64,000 bases of DNA. It comes from Pedobacter cryotolerans. Lineage in GTDB: Bacteria; Bacteroidota; Bacteroidia; Sphingobacteriales; Sphingobacteriaceae. Where the stretch lies: NCBI RefSeq assembly GCF_005116475.1, contig NZ_SWBO01000001.1, positions 310,001 to 374,000 of the forward strand, in the 5' to 3' direction. The notes beneath the pieces are model-generated. The model saw only the letters and a list, made by a program, of their open reading frames with translations, ran no database searches and had not been told where the DNA came from. Made by a program: the position numbers and the translations under genes. Each line of letters starts with the position of its first letter. Positions within the stretch are counted from its first letter, which is position 1. Shown piece by piece: positions 26,487-35,632 of the stretch.

Positions 26487-28694
26487 ATGTTGAGAAGAAT
26501 ATTAATGATAACATTTACCGCTGCAGCTCTTGCTTGCAGTGCTTCGCCAAAACCACAAAAAATGGTCGATGGTGTTCAGAATATTAAACCAGATGATCAA
26601 CAGAGTTTGGCTTTAAGACAGGTTGTTGGTTTGATAGAAAATTACAATTACAAACAAATTAAAATCAATGATTCTATTTCTTCGATTGTTTTAGATCGAT
26701 ATATTAAGGCTTTAGATCCTTCAAAATATTACTTCCTAGAAAGTGATATTAAAGAATTTGAGCAATATAGAACGGCGTTAGATGATGATTTTAAAAATGG
26801 AGATTTGAGTGCCCCATTTTATATTTTCAATGTTTATTTAAAAAGATATAACGATCGCATTAATTACTCATTAGCGCAAATTAAAGCGAAGTATGATTTT
26901 AATCAGAATGATACCTATGTTTACGATCGCGAAAAAATGCCTTGGGTAAGTTCTTCCACTGCGTTGGATGATATCTGGAAAAAACGTGTAAAATATGAAT
27001 TAGTTAACTTAAAAATTACTGGTGCCGATGCATCAAAAAATATAGAGACATTAACTAAACGTTACGAAGGATTAAAAACACAAGCTGCTAAATTCAATAA
27101 CCAAGATGTTTTTCAGATTTTGATGGACTCTTTTACTGAAGCTGTTGATCCGCATACCAATTATTTCAATCCAAGAAATGCAGAATCTTTTAATCAAGAA
27201 ATGTCTCGTTCTATTGAAGGTATTGGTGCAACGTTGCAATTAGACAATGAAGTAACCAAAATAGTTTCTGTTGTACCAGGCGGACCAGCATTTAAAAGCA
27301 AACAAATTAACGCTGGTGATAGAATTGTTGCCGTTGCACAAGGTGTAAATGGCGAGTTTGAGGATATTATTGGATGGAGAATTGATAATGCAGTTTCAAA
27401 AATTAAAGGTCCTAAAGGCACCACAGTTAGGTTAAAAGTTATTCCTGTTGGACAAGATATGTCTACCAAACCTGTAATTATTACATTGGTAAGAGAGAAA
27501 GTAATTTTGGCTGATCAATCTGCGAAGAAAACAGTTAAAACAGTTCAATCTGATGGCAAACCTTACAAAATAGGAATTATAGATGTACCAGGTTTTTATG
27601 CAGATTGGGAAGCAGCTAGAGCTGGAGATAAAAATTATAAAAGTACCACTCGTGATGTTCGTTTATTAATTGATACCTTAAAAAACATCGATAAAGTTGA
27701 TGCAATAGTGGTTGATTTAAGAGCAAATGGTGGTGGTTCATTGCCAGAGGCGATTGATTTAACAGGTTTGTTTATTGATAAAGGACCAGTAGTTCAAGTA
27801 AGAGAATATAATAAAGAAATTAGTGTAAATTCAGATAAGGATCCTGGTGCCGTTTGGACTGGCCCTTTGGGTGTAATGATTGATAGATTAAGTGCATCAG
27901 CTTCTGAAATTTTTGCAGGTGCAATACAAGATTACGGTCGTGGCGTTGTAATGGGTACACAAACCTATGGTAAAGGAACTGTACAGCGTGTAATTTCATT
28001 AAACGATATGCTAGACTCTTCTATCCTTCAAAAAATGATGTCGGCTATTGCTGCTACAAAAAGCAAAACAAATTCAACAGTTGTTGCTGCTCCAGATAAA
28101 AATGGCAATACGGTAACTATAGTTGATAAAAATGGAGTTCCGCAGTTAGGGCAACTTAATTTAACAATGGGTAAATTTTACCGTATAAACGGATCAAGTA
28201 CACAACATAAAGGCGTAGTTCCAGATTTTACATTTCCATCTATTTATCCACTAGATAAAATAGGAGAAGATACAGAGCCATCGGCTTTGCCATTTGATGT
28301 AATTAAACCATCAAACTTTCAAAGTGTGGCTAATTTAACAGATGTAAAATCAAATTTGTTGAAAATGCATCAGCAAAGAATGGCTACTTCTTTAGATTAT
28401 AAAATTTTACAAGAAGATATTTTAGAATCTAAAAAACGTGAGGGCGAGACTTCAATTACATTAAATGAAGCTAAACTTAAAAAAGAACGCGATGAATTAG
28501 AAGCAAAATCTTATGACCGTTTAAATAAACTAAGAGCATCACGAGGTTTAGCACCAGTTAAAAAAGGTGATAAAACCATTAAAGAGGAAGCATTTGATTT
28601 TGTGCAAGATGAAAGCTTAAAAATTATGGTTGATTTGATGAAGTTAACAGAAGGAGCAAAAACTGCGACTAATTTGCCAACTTTTAATAAATAA
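26487..28694 (+). CDS. Carboxy-terminal processing protease (Prc/Tsp-type, S41) lipoprotein
   Basis: Periplasmic tail-specific protease. From ATG 26487 the protein starts MLRRILMITFTAAALAC, a lipoprotein signal; starts at 26463 (ATG) and 26442 (TTG) are also in frame but add acidic residues before it. Order: N-terminal helical domain (KYYFLESDIKEFEQYR), PDZ domain (SIEGIGATLQ ... VVPGGPAF), S41 protease core with VDLRANGGGSLPEAI, nucleophile Ser in LSASASEIFAGAI and Lys in TYGKGTVQ, then the DUF3340-type C-terminal region. About 735 residues, as in Prc homologues. Likely substrates are envelope proteins, by family knowledge. Confidence 0.92.
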   Translation: MLRRILMITFTAAALACSASPKPQKMVDGVQNIKPDDQQSLALRQVVGLIENYNYKQIKINDSISSIVLDRYIKALDPSKYYFLESDIKEFEQYRTALDDDFKNGDLSAPFYIFNVYLKRYNDRINYSLAQIKAKYDFNQNDTYVYDREKMPWVSSSTALDDIWKKRVKYELVNLKITGADASKNIETLTKRYEGLKTQAAKFNNQDVFQILMDSFTEAVDPHTNYFNPRNAESFNQEMSRSIEGIGATLQLDNEVTKIVSVVPGGPAFKSKQINAGDRIVAVAQGVNGEFEDIIGWRIDNAVSKIKGPKGTTVRLKVIPVGQDMSTKPVIITLVREKVILADQSAKKTVKTVQSDGKPYKIGIIDVPGFYADWEAARAGDKNYKSTTRDVRLLIDTLKNIDKVDAIVVDLRANGGGSLPEAIDLTGLFIDKGPVVQVREYNKEISVNSDKDPGAVWTGPLGVMIDRLSASASEIFAGAIQDYGRGVVMGTQTYGKGTVQRVISLNDMLDSSILQKMMSAIAATKSKTNSTVVAAPDKNGNTVTIVDKNGVPQLGQLNLTMGKFYRINGSSTQHKGVVPDFTFPSIYPLDKIGEDTEPSALPFDVIKPSNFQSVANLTDVKSNLLKMHQQRMATSLDYKILQEDILESKKREGETSITLNEAKLKKERDELEAKSYDRLNKLRASRGLAPVKKGDKTIKEEAFDFVQDESLKIMVDLMKLTEGAKTATNLPTFNK

Positions 28695-28708
28695 ATTTAC
28701 TTAACTAT

Positions 28709-28741
28709 TTAAAACCCGCTAAACAATTGGCGGGTTTTTTT
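28709..28741 (+). terminator. Intrinsic terminator after the S41 protease gene
   Basis: AAAACCCGC / GCGGGTTTT stem with an 11-base loop and a T run, 15 bases after the stop codon. Confidence 0.9.
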
Positions 28742-28817
28742 ATGCTTTAAAATTTGTTGTTTACCCGCACAAACAAAAAGACAAGTTTGATGTTATAGAG
28801 CTATTAAATCTAAACTT

Positions 28818-29003
28818 ATGAACGTTAAAAGAACTTTTGGAACTGTACTTACCATTTTAGGTATTATTGGCCTTATTTATGCTGGATGGGGCTTTGTGCA
28901 ACACAGCACTGGTACTAGAGAATTAATTGTAGTTGGTATTATTGGTATTATCTTCTTTGTCTCGGGCATTGGTTTGGTAAGAAATACCAAAGACGAAGCT
29001 TAG
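28818..29003 (+). CDS. Small two-helix membrane protein (61 aa)
   Basis: Two hydrophobic helices (GTVLTILGIIGLIYAGWGF and LIVVGIIGIIFFVSGIGLV) joined by a short polar loop, with basic residues at both ends. Small proteins of this design are widespread in Bacteroidota; no function known to me. It has its own transcription interval after the preceding terminator. Confidence 0.7.
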   Translation: MNVKRTFGTVLTILGIIGLIYAGWGFVQHSTGTRELIVVGIIGIIFFVSGIGLVRNTKDEA

Positions 29004-29018
29004 TGTTTTCTTTTTTTT

Positions 29019-29054
29019 ATAATTCTTGTATAAATGTACAAATGCAAGAATTAT
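29019..29054. repeat. Inverted repeat ATAATTCTTG / CAAGAATTAT
   Basis: Perfect 10-base arms around a 16-base AT-rich spacer between the two-helix protein gene and the CapA-like gene. No T run on the outer side of either arm in the right orientation, so more like a binding site or a weak hairpin. Confidence 0.4.
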
Positions 29055-29129
29055 GAAAATTATTGTAAGCCTAATAATTCCAACTTTGAAATTTTGGAAT
29101 TTGTTTATTGCTAACAGTGAAAATACTTA

Positions 29130-30230
29130 TTAATTTTTCAAGCTAATCTTATTATTCTCAAACTTTAACTGATTTTCAGGGAAATCGAAATTGGTTAAAG
29201 TTTGTATTTTTTTAAAGGCGGTGTTTGTTATATCAACAGTTAATCTATTAATCTTATCCTGCTTAACCGAAATTACATCAGCAAATAAAAAATCGCCTTT
29301 GGCATTTAATTTTAATTGTAAAAGCGGAGCAAAACCGTTTGAGCCTTTTAAGCTAAACATACCATAAGTACAAAAATTTCCTAAGCTATAAGCAATAAAC
29401 TTGTTTTTATAAACTTCTACTGCTCTGGTTACATGTGGGCCATGTCCTAAAACAACGTCTGCACCTGCATCTATTACGCCATGAGCAAATGCATAAACAT
29501 TGCCTCTATTTTCTTTATAAAATATTTCTGTTTTACGCGTTACATGCTCAAAATTTGCGCCTTCTCCACCACCATGAAATGATACAATAACAATATCTAC
29601 TTGCTTTTTTAAGCTAGCTACAAGCTTTTTGGCGCTATCAATATTTTTGATCGAAACTGTGTTTTCATTAGGTGCAAATGCACAAAAAGCATATTTCACA
29701 CTGTCTATCTCAAAAATATCAAATGGTTTATTTAGCTGACCAGCATAGTTGATTTGTAGTAAATCTAAAATCTTTGCGGTATTTTTTCTTCCTCGGGCAT
29801 CAAAATCGCCAACATGGTTATTGGCAATACTCAACACATTAAAACCAGCAGTTTTAAAAATGGCTCCATAGCTATCGGGCATTCTAAAGGCGTAGCAGCT
29901 ATTTGGGTTTGATCCAATACATTTAGAAGAGTTTCCAGAGTTTAAAAAACATCCTTCTAGGTTGCCAAAAACAATATCACCTTTTAAATATTCAGCTACG
30001 TTTATAAAACTATTTACCCCATCATCTGGCGGAAGATTTGTTTTGCTCGGAAAAGCAGAACCCAACATCATATCGCCAACCGCAACAATGTTAATGGTGT
30101 CTTTAATCTTCCTTAACTTCGGAGTATCGATCTTAACTATAGTATCATTTTTAGTCGTTTTATTCTGGCAGCTCATCAAAAAATAAGCTAATCCGCTAAC
30201 AATCAACAAAAGGCTTAAAAATTTCTTCAT
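29130..30230 (-). CDS. CapA family metallophosphatase-fold lipoprotein
   Basis: PGA_cap/CapA domain, related to calcineurin-like phosphatases and to a poly-gamma-glutamate capsule protein. Lipoprotein signal with lipobox LMSC (Cys21). Metal-site motifs: VAVGDMMLGS, GDIVFGNLEGCF, LSIANNHVGDF, VSFHGGGEGAN and LGHGPHVTRAVE, which is the full set for the family. 366 residues, normal. No other capsule genes are nearby, so a capsule role is doubtful; an extracytoplasmic hydrolase is the safer reading. Follows the NlpC/P60 gene on the same strand but after a terminator. Confidence 0.85.
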   Translation of the reverse strand: MKKFLSLLLIVSGLAYFLMSCQNKTTKNDTIVKIDTPKLRKIKDTINIVAVGDMMLGSAFPSKTNLPPDDGVNSFINVAEYLKGDIVFGNLEGCFLNSGNSSKCIGSNPNSCYAFRMPDSYGAIFKTAGFNVLSIANNHVGDFDARGRKNTAKILDLLQINYAGQLNKPFDIFEIDSVKYAFCAFAPNENTVSIKNIDSAKKLVASLKKQVDIVIVSFHGGGEGANFEHVTRKTEIFYKENRGNVYAFAHGVIDAGADVVLGHGPHVTRAVEVYKNKFIAYSLGNFCTYGMFSLKGSNGFAPLLQLKLNAKGDFLFADVISVKQDKINRLTVDITNTAFKKIQTLTNFDFPENQLKFENNKISLKN

Positions 30231-30242
30231 ATTTAGGTATAA

Positions 30243-30272
30243 AAAAATCCCTCTCAGTTATTTGGGAGGGAT
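30243..30272 (-). terminator. Intrinsic terminator after the NlpC/P60 gene (reverse strand)
   Basis: On the reverse strand AATCCCTCCC / GAGAGGGATT followed by seven T, between the NlpC/P60 gene and the CapA-like gene. Confidence 0.75.
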
Positions 30273-30273
30273 T

Positions 30274-30300
30274 ACCCTTCGACTACGCTCAGGGTGACAT
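30274..30300. repeat. Copy of the CTTCGAC...CTCAGGGTGACA intergenic repeat
   Basis: ACCCTTCGACTACGCTCAGG followed by GTGACAT. It is the same motif family as the elements at 34261-34327, 38168-38196 and 39313-39401 in this window, and a form common in Bacteroidota intergenic DNA. Confidence 0.65.
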
Positions 30301-30341
30301 ATTTTACTTTTTTGACTGTAAATCGTCAACTGTTAACTGAA

Positions 30342-30893
30342 CTATTCTTCTACAAAATCTTTTTTGGCGTCGTCCAAAATTCTTCCACCCTTGTAAAAAT
30401 AACGGCTATAATATGGCTCGTTTAAGTTACTGATTTTTACACCACCAGAGCTAGAATGCGCAAAGCGATTATCACCTAAATAAACACCAACGTGAGAAAT
30501 GCTGCGGCTTTTAATTTTGAAGAAAACTAGATCTCCTTCTTTCAATTCATCTTTAGCTAAAGGATCTACCATACTAAAAATATCACGTGAGTTACGTAAA
30601 ATGGTAGTGTTAAAAACTTTTTGATAAATGGTTTTTGCAAAGGCCGAACAATCAATTCCATTTTTGGTATTTCCTCCAAAACGGTAAGGAGTTCCAATCC
30701 ACTCGTAAATAAATTTATACAATTTTAAGTTAGAGGTTGCATCTACAGCCACACCCATTACCTGCGAGAAATATTGCGAGGCTAAGTTATCCGGGTCTTC
30801 TAATTTATTGGTTTCTTTTGTTTTGTTCTGGGCAAATGAAGCAGAAAAGCTGCAAAGAACGATTAGGGTAGAAAACAAAAACTTTTTATTCAT
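30342..30893 (-). CDS. C40 family NlpC/P60 peptidoglycan hydrolase
   Basis: Secreted cysteine peptidase cutting peptide stems of peptidoglycan. Signal peptide MNKKFLFSTLIVLCSFSASFAQ, then the NlpC/P60 domain with WIGTPYRFGGNTKNGIDCSAF (nucleophile Cys), DLVFFKIKSRSISHVGVYLG (catalytic His) and RFAHSSSGGVKIS (third polar residue region). 183 residues. It has a good two-box promoter on the reverse strand and its own terminator, so it is a single-gene unit. Confidence 0.92.
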   Translation of the reverse strand: MNKKFLFSTLIVLCSFSASFAQNKTKETNKLEDPDNLASQYFSQVMGVAVDATSNLKLYKFIYEWIGTPYRFGGNTKNGIDCSAFAKTIYQKVFNTTILRNSRDIFSMVDPLAKDELKEGDLVFFKIKSRSISHVGVYLGDNRFAHSSSGGVKISNLNEPYYSRYFYKGGRILDDAKKDFVEE

Positions 30894-30966
30894 GTTATAC
30901 TGTTAAGTTTGGGTAAATGACACTTACACTTAAACGTACACCACTAAGGGCTTATTGTTAGGGTAG

Positions 30967-30998
30967 CAAAAGTATGCTATTTACAAATGTTATCCAAA
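30967..30998 (-). promoter_or_regulatory. Bacteroidota-type promoter of the NlpC/P60 gene
   Basis: Reverse-strand TTTG (30998-30995), 20-base spacer, TACTTTTG (30974-30967). Both boxes match the consensus; start codon about 74 bases downstream. Confidence 0.65.
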
Positions 30999-31327
30999 TG
31001 TTAAATGTTTAAAAGTAAAAGTTATTAACATTTTATCATTTCATTGTCTTAAAATCAACAAAGTTGTTCGATTTTAATTTCATCATTCTAAATTTTCTGA
31101 AGTATAAAATTTGTTTGTAGATTATGCAAAATAACATATTCGCAAAATTATATTTTATGTTGTAAATCAATTGAAATGATTAAAGCGCTTGATGATTGAT
31201 TAAAAAAAAATGTTTGATTTTACAAGCTGTGATATAAATATGAATAAAACACTTGTATTTCAATATGCTATCTGTACCTATTGATGATTTTACACTTAAC
31301 TATAGCTTAAATTACCAGAAAAAAAAT

Positions 31328-31335
31328 TAAATTTG
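31328..31335 (+). promoter_or_regulatory. Candidate -7 promoter element for pdhA-pdhC
   Basis: TAAATTTG matches TAnnTTTG, 29 bases before the pdhA ATG. No clear -33 box. Confidence 0.5.
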
Positions 31336-31364
31336 CTCCACAAACAAAAAATCAATACCTCAAC

Positions 31365-32360
31365 ATGAGTGCAGTAGAAATTAATAAGGATACCTATTTG
31401 AAGTGGTTTGAGTCGATGTTGCTAATGCGCAAATTCGAAGAAAAAACTGGACAATTATACGGACAGCAAAAAATTCGTGGTTTTTGTCATTTATATATCG
31501 GTCAAGAAGCTGTTGTTGCTGGTGCAATTTCGGCTATGGGCCCAGAAGATTCTATGATTACCTCTTACAGAGATCACGCTCACGGTTTGGCTTTAGGTAT
31601 GAGTGCAAATAGCATCATGGCAGAAATGTATGGTAAAATTACAGGTTGTTCTAAAGGTAAAGGTGGGTCGATGCACATTTTTAGCAAAGAGCATCACTTT
31701 TATGGTGGTCATGGTATTGTAGGTGGTCAAATGCCTTTAGGTGCTGGTATTGCTTTTGCAGAAAAATACAAAGGCACTAAAAATGTAAATGTATGTTACA
31801 TGGGCGATGGTGCTGTTCGTCAGGGTGCTTTAAACGAATCGTTTAACATGGCTATGTTGTGGAAGTTGCCAGTAATTTTTGTTTGCGAAAACAATGGTTA
31901 TGCTATGGGAACTTCGGTAGAGCGTACTACTAACATGTCTGATATTTATAAAATTGGTTTAGGTTTTGATATGCCATGTGCTCCAGTTGACGGAATGGAT
32001 CCTGTTGCCGTTCACAACGCAATGGATGAAGCAATTCAACGTGCTCGTGCTGGTGAAGGGCCAACTTTCTTAGAAATGAGAACTTATCGTTACAGAGGTC
32101 ACTCAATGTCTGATCCTGCTAAATATCGTACTAAAGAAGAATTGGAAGAGTACAAAGCAAAAGATCCAATTGAGCAAGTTAGAGAAGTGATTTTGAAAGA
32201 GAAATATGCTGATGAAGCTTGGATTACTGAAATTGAAGAAAAAGTAAAAGGTATTGTTGATGAATCGGTAAAATTTGCTGAAGAATCTCCATGGCCAGAT
32301 CCATCAGAGTTATACAAAGATGTATACGTTCAATCTGATTATCCTTACCAAGAAATTTAA
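31365..32360 (+). CDS. pdhA: Pyruvate dehydrogenase E1 component, alpha subunit
   Basis: Thiamine-diphosphate-dependent alpha subunit of the E1 heterotetramer that decarboxylates pyruvate and transfers the acetyl group to E2. 331 residues with the ThDP-binding stretch YMGDGAVRQGALNESFNMA...VIFVCENNGYAMGT (GDG-x~27-N) and the phosphorylation-loop-like MRTYRYRGHSMSDPAKYR. FYGGHGIVGGQMPLGAGIA is also typical. The beta subunit gene is not adjacent: the next gene, 29 bases on, is E2. pdhB must lie elsewhere, an arrangement I know from other Bacteroidota. Confidence 0.95.
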   Translation: MSAVEINKDTYLKWFESMLLMRKFEEKTGQLYGQQKIRGFCHLYIGQEAVVAGAISAMGPEDSMITSYRDHAHGLALGMSANSIMAEMYGKITGCSKGKGGSMHIFSKEHHFYGGHGIVGGQMPLGAGIAFAEKYKGTKNVNVCYMGDGAVRQGALNESFNMAMLWKLPVIFVCENNGYAMGTSVERTTNMSDIYKIGLGFDMPCAPVDGMDPVAVHNAMDEAIQRARAGEGPTFLEMRTYRYRGHSMSDPAKYRTKEELEEYKAKDPIEQVREVILKEKYADEAWITEIEEKVKGIVDESVKFAEESPWPDPSELYKDVYVQSDYPYQEI

Positions 32361-32389
32361 TAGAAACGCATTTCAATAGATATATATAA

Positions 32390-34060
32390 ATGGCTGATAT
32401 AGTAAAAATGCCCAAAATGAGCGATACCATGACCGAAGGGGTGATGGCAAAGTGGCATAAAAAAGTAGGCGATAAAGTTAAAAGCGGTGATGTTTTAGCA
32501 GAAGTAGAAACTGATAAAGCGACCATGGATTTAGAATCTTACTGGGATGGAACGTTATTATTTATCGGCGTTGAAGAAGGTAAAGCCGTTCCGGTTGATG
32601 CCGTAATTGCCGTAATTGGTAAAGAAGGCGAAGATTATAAAGCTGCTTTAGAAGCGGAGTCGGGAAGTCAGGAGAAGACCGAAGGTCCGAAAGAAGAAGC
32701 GCCTAAAGCTGAAGAGAAAAAAGAAGAAACTAAAGCAGAAGCACCAGCACAAGGCGGTGGCTTAAGCGAAGAAGAATTAGCTAAAAAAGGTGTTACAGTA
32801 ATTCGTATGCCTTTGTTAAGCGATACCATGACAGAAGGCGTTATTGCTGAGTGGCATAAAAAAGTAGGTGATAAAGTAAAAGATGACGATATTTTAGCTG
32901 ATGTAGAAACCGATAAGGCTACTATGGAAGTAATGGGTTATGCAACTGGAACTTTATTACACGTTGGTGTTAACAAAGGCGAAGCTGCCAAAGTAAATGG
33001 CATTATTGCAATTGTTGGTCCAGAAGGAACTGATGTAAGTGGTATTTTGGCGGGAGGCGATGTGCCAGCTCCTAAATCAGAAAGTAAAGAGGCAGAAAAA
33101 TCTGAAAGTGCGAAAGAAGAAGGACCTAAAGAAGAGGAAAAAGCGCAAGTAGTTTCAAATGCTAACGGTGGTCGTATCATTGCATCGCCTTTGGCTAAAA
33201 AAATTGCAAAAGATAAAGGAATTGATTTAGCACAAGTTGCTGGTAGTGCAGAAGGTGGTCGCATCATTAAAAAAGATGTAGAAAACTTCACGCCCGCAGC
33301 TAAGACTGAAAGTGCAAAAGCCGAAAGTCCAAAAGAAACTGCAGCAGCAGCACCAGTTATTCCAACTTATGCTGGCGAAGTTAAATTTACTGAACAGCCA
33401 GTTTCGCAAATGCGTAAAGTTATTGCAAAACGTTTGGCCGAAAGTTTATTCACAGCTCCACATTTCTACTTAACGGTAAGTATAGATATGGATGGCGCAA
33501 TGGCTGCTCGTACAGCAATTAATGCAGTTGCTCCAGTAAAAGTATCTTTCAACGATATCGTAATTAAAGCAGTTGCTATTGCCTTGAAAAAACATCCAGC
33601 GGTAAATTCATCGTGGGGTGGCGATAAAATCCGTTTCAACGAGCATACCAACATCGGTGTAGCTATGGCTGTTGAAGATGGTTTATTAGTGCCTGTTGTT
33701 CGTTTTGCTGATGGTAAATCTTTATCTCACATTTCGGCAGAAGTAAAAGACTTTGGTGCTAAAGCAAAAGCTAAAAAATTACAACCTGCGGATTGGGAAG
33801 GTTCAACTTTCACAGTATCTAATTTAGGTATGTTTGGTATTGATGAGTTTACCTCAATCATTAACTCACCTGATGGAGCAATTTTATCTGTAGGTGCTAT
33901 ACAAGCGGTACCAGTTGTTAAAAATGGTGCTGTTGTTCCGGGTAATGTAATGAAGTTAACTTTAGGTTGCGATCACCGTGTGGTTGATGGCGCAACTGGA
34001 GCTCAATTCTTACAAACTTTAAAAGGATTATTAGAAGAGCCAATTAGATTATTGGCATAA
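32390..34060 (+). CDS. pdhC: Pyruvate dehydrogenase E2, dihydrolipoamide acetyltransferase
   Basis: Core of the pyruvate dehydrogenase complex; passes the acetyl group from lipoyl-lysine to CoA. Two lipoyl domains (lipoylated lysines in VETDKATM at Lys43 and Lys176) are joined by Glu/Ala/Lys-rich linkers, then a peripheral subunit-binding domain (RIIASPLAKKIAKDKG...GGRIIKKDVENF) and the catalytic domain ending with DHRVVDGATGAQFL, which carries the His and Asp of the HxxxDG motif. 556 residues. Followed by a terminator about 90 bases downstream. Confidence 0.95.
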   Translation: MADIVKMPKMSDTMTEGVMAKWHKKVGDKVKSGDVLAEVETDKATMDLESYWDGTLLFIGVEEGKAVPVDAVIAVIGKEGEDYKAALEAESGSQEKTEGPKEEAPKAEEKKEETKAEAPAQGGGLSEEELAKKGVTVIRMPLLSDTMTEGVIAEWHKKVGDKVKDDDILADVETDKATMEVMGYATGTLLHVGVNKGEAAKVNGIIAIVGPEGTDVSGILAGGDVPAPKSESKEAEKSESAKEEGPKEEEKAQVVSNANGGRIIASPLAKKIAKDKGIDLAQVAGSAEGGRIIKKDVENFTPAAKTESAKAESPKETAAAAPVIPTYAGEVKFTEQPVSQMRKVIAKRLAESLFTAPHFYLTVSIDMDGAMAARTAINAVAPVKVSFNDIVIKAVAIALKKHPAVNSSWGGDKIRFNEHTNIGVAMAVEDGLLVPVVRFADGKSLSHISAEVKDFGAKAKAKKLQPADWEGSTFTVSNLGMFGIDEFTSIINSPDGAILSVGAIQAVPVVKNGAVVPGNVMKLTLGCDHRVVDGATGAQFLQTLKGLLEEPIRLLA

Positions 34061-34067
34061 CATAAAG

Positions 34068-34139
34068 TCGTCATTCCGAGGGAAGCATTAGCGACGAGGA
34101 ATCTAATTAAAAGATTCTTACAACCTTTCAGAAAGACAA
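34068..34139. repeat. Degenerate GTCATTCCGAG-type intergenic repeat
   Basis: GTCATTCCGAGGGAAGC, then GAGGAATCT and AGATTCTT as an internal inverted pair, ending AGAAAGACAA. Looks like a decayed copy of the element seen intact at 39313-39401. Confidence 0.5.
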
Positions 34140-34148
34140 ATCATATTT

Positions 34149-34176
34149 TAAAGCTACCTCAAAAGGGTAGCTTTTT
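34149..34176 (+). terminator. Intrinsic terminator after pdhC
   Basis: AAAGCTACC / GGGTAGCTTT stem with a short CTCAAAA loop and a T run. Confidence 0.88.
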
Positions 34177-34260
34177 TATTTTAGAAAAGCTTATTGCTGC
34201 AACTATTAAAGTTCGTCCCGCTTTTCGTTACAATCTTTTTGCGAACGAATATGCTACAAT

Positions 34261-34327
34261 TGTCACGCTGAGCTTGTCGAAGCGCCTTTGCAATAAACAC
34301 ACAATCCTTCGACAAGCTTAGGATGAC
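34261..34327. repeat. Inverted repeat pair of the TGTCACGCTGAGCTTGTCGAAG family
   Basis: TGTCACGCTGAGCTTGTCGA at the left end and its near-complement (CCTTCGACAAGCTTAGGATG, then ACA) at the right end, about 23 bases apart, forming a long hairpin. Same family as the copies at 30274, 38168 and 39313. Confidence 0.7.
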
Positions 34328-34401
34328 AGCAGCAAAAAGGATTTTCACTACAATCGGGTTTGAGACACAAGGGCTGATACAAATATTTGTGTTTCAATAA
34401 C

Positions 34402-34476
34402 AACGTGGGCCAAAAATTAAAAAAATAGCCCACGTTATTTTAATGTGGACAAAAAAAGCCTAAATTAGCCCACGTA
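34402..34476 (+). repeat. Left copy of the 75-bp direct repeat flanking the Fic gene
   Basis: Starts AACGTGGGCCAAAAATTAAA and ends AGCCCACGTA. Contains two inverted half-site pairs: CGTGGGC/GCCCACG and TGTGGAC/GCCCACGT. About 87 percent identical by eye (65 of 75) to 35631-35705. It ends 19 bases before the Fic ATG, where a promoter and operator would be. Confidence 0.85.
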
Positions 34477-34495
34477 TTATTTAATTTGATTATAA

Positions 34496-35632
34496 ATGGC
34501 CAAAATACATCAAATACCTACTTTACCATTACAGCAAGAAGTAGAGACTAAAGCGGTATTAAAGCGACTTAATGCTGTACGTGCGGCTTTAGCCGGGCTA
34601 AATGGTGTGGCCGAAAGTATTCCAAATGAAAGAATAATACTCAATACGCTTTCGTTACAGGAAGCTAAAGACAGTTCTGCAATTGAAAATATTGTTACTA
34701 CACATGATGAGCTTTATACTAGTGATACTATAACCCGTCAGTTTACAAGCCATGCAGCTAAAGAAGTTTATAATTATGCACAAGCACTTTTAGAAGGGTT
34801 TAGTCAAGTAAAAGAGAGTGGACTAATTACGGTAAACCATATTCTTAAACTACAAGAGTTGCTTGAAGAAAATGATGCTGGTTTTAGAAAAGTACCGGGC
34901 ACCGCATTGAAGAATGACCAAACAGGCGAAACCGTATATACCCCTCCGCAAGAATTTGATAAAATTATTGATTTAATGAGCAATCTTGAACTTTTCATTA
35001 ATGATGGATCACTGACAGATTTAGATCCTGTTGTAAAAATGGCAATTATTCACCATCAGTTTGAAAGTATTCATCCGTTTTACGATGGTAATGGAAGAAC
35101 AGGTCGTATCATTAACATTTTATATTTAGTAAAAGAAAACTTGCTTAAATTACCAATACTATATTTAAGTAGATATATTAACCAAAATAAATCAACCTAT
35201 TATAGTTTGCTACAACAAACTAGAGAAACCAATAATTGGGAGCCTTGGATACTCTATATGCTCGATGCTGTAGAAGAAACGGCAGTACAAACTTCATTTA
35301 TTATCCGTGAGATTAAAAAATTAATGGTAATTCACAAACAAAAAATCCGTTCTGAATTACCCAGAATTTATTCGCAAGATTTGATCAATAGCTTATTTAA
35401 ACATCCTTATACAAAAATAGAATTTATAAAAAACGACCTTCGAATAGCTAGAAAAACAGCAGGCAGGCATCTCGATCAGCTTTGCGAAATAGGTTTGATA
35501 ACAAAGAATAAGATTGGAAAGGAAAATTACTATTTCAATAATGATTTAATTGAACTTCTAATAAATGTAAGTAGCCTAAAAAAAGAAGAAGGTGAGCAAA
35601 TTAGTATTGTAACCGAAAACAGCAAACGCTAA
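34496..35632 (+). CDS. Fic family AMPylase-type protein, class II, with C-terminal winged helix
   Basis: Fic enzymes transfer AMP or other phosphate-containing groups to target proteins. The catalytic motif HPFYDGNGRTGR begins at His193 and matches HPFxxGNGRxxR fully. Upstream lies the inhibitory helix motif SSAIEN (S-x3-E-N, about residue 61), which marks class II Fic proteins with the autoinhibitory segment before the Fic core. The N-terminus (LPLQQEVETKAVLKRLNAVRAAL) is the DUF4172/Fic_N-type region, and residues about 305-350 form a winged helix-turn-helix (FIKNDLRIARKTAGRHLDQL). 378 residues. The gene is bracketed by 75-bp direct repeats; the right copy overlaps the stop codon. Confidence 0.9.
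   Translation: MAKIHQIPTLPLQQEVETKAVLKRLNAVRAALAGLNGVAESIPNERIILNTLSLQEAKDSSAIENIVTTHDELYTSDTITRQFTSHAAKEVYNYAQALLEGFSQVKESGLITVNHILKLQELLEENDAGFRKVPGTALKNDQTGETVYTPPQEFDKIIDLMSNLELFINDGSLTDLDPVVKMAIIHHQFESIHPFYDGNGRTGRIINILYLVKENLLKLPILYLSRYINQNKSTYYSLLQQTRETNNWEPWILYMLDAVEETAVQTSFIIREIKKLMVIHKQKIRSELPRIYSQDLINSLFKHPYTKIEFIKNDLRIARKTAGRHLDQLCEIGLITKNKIGKENYYFNNDLIELLINVSSLKKEEGEQISIVTENSKR

Larger units (their letters stand above)
30894..31364. other. 471-base divergent intergenic region
   Basis: Separates NlpC/P60 (reverse) and pdhA (forward). Very AT-rich; holds one two-box promoter at 30967-30998 (reverse) and a -7 element for pdhA at 31328-31335. I see no small gene and no structured RNA in it. 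Confidence 0.5.
34061..34495. other. 435-base repeat-rich intergenic region between pdhC and the Fic gene
   Basis: From left to right: a degenerate GTCATTCCGAG repeat (34068-34139), a terminator (34149-34176), an inverted pair of GAGCTTGTCGAAG repeats (34261-34327), and the left copy of the Fic-flanking repeat (34402-34476). No gene was seen. Confidence 0.65.

Noticed and set aside
28590..28614. FDFVQDE in the S41 protease, similar to the hisS repeat peptide FDFVQDD
   Set aside because: Nucleotides agree poorly outside shared codons, and the segment fits the expected family C-terminus; treated as coincidence.
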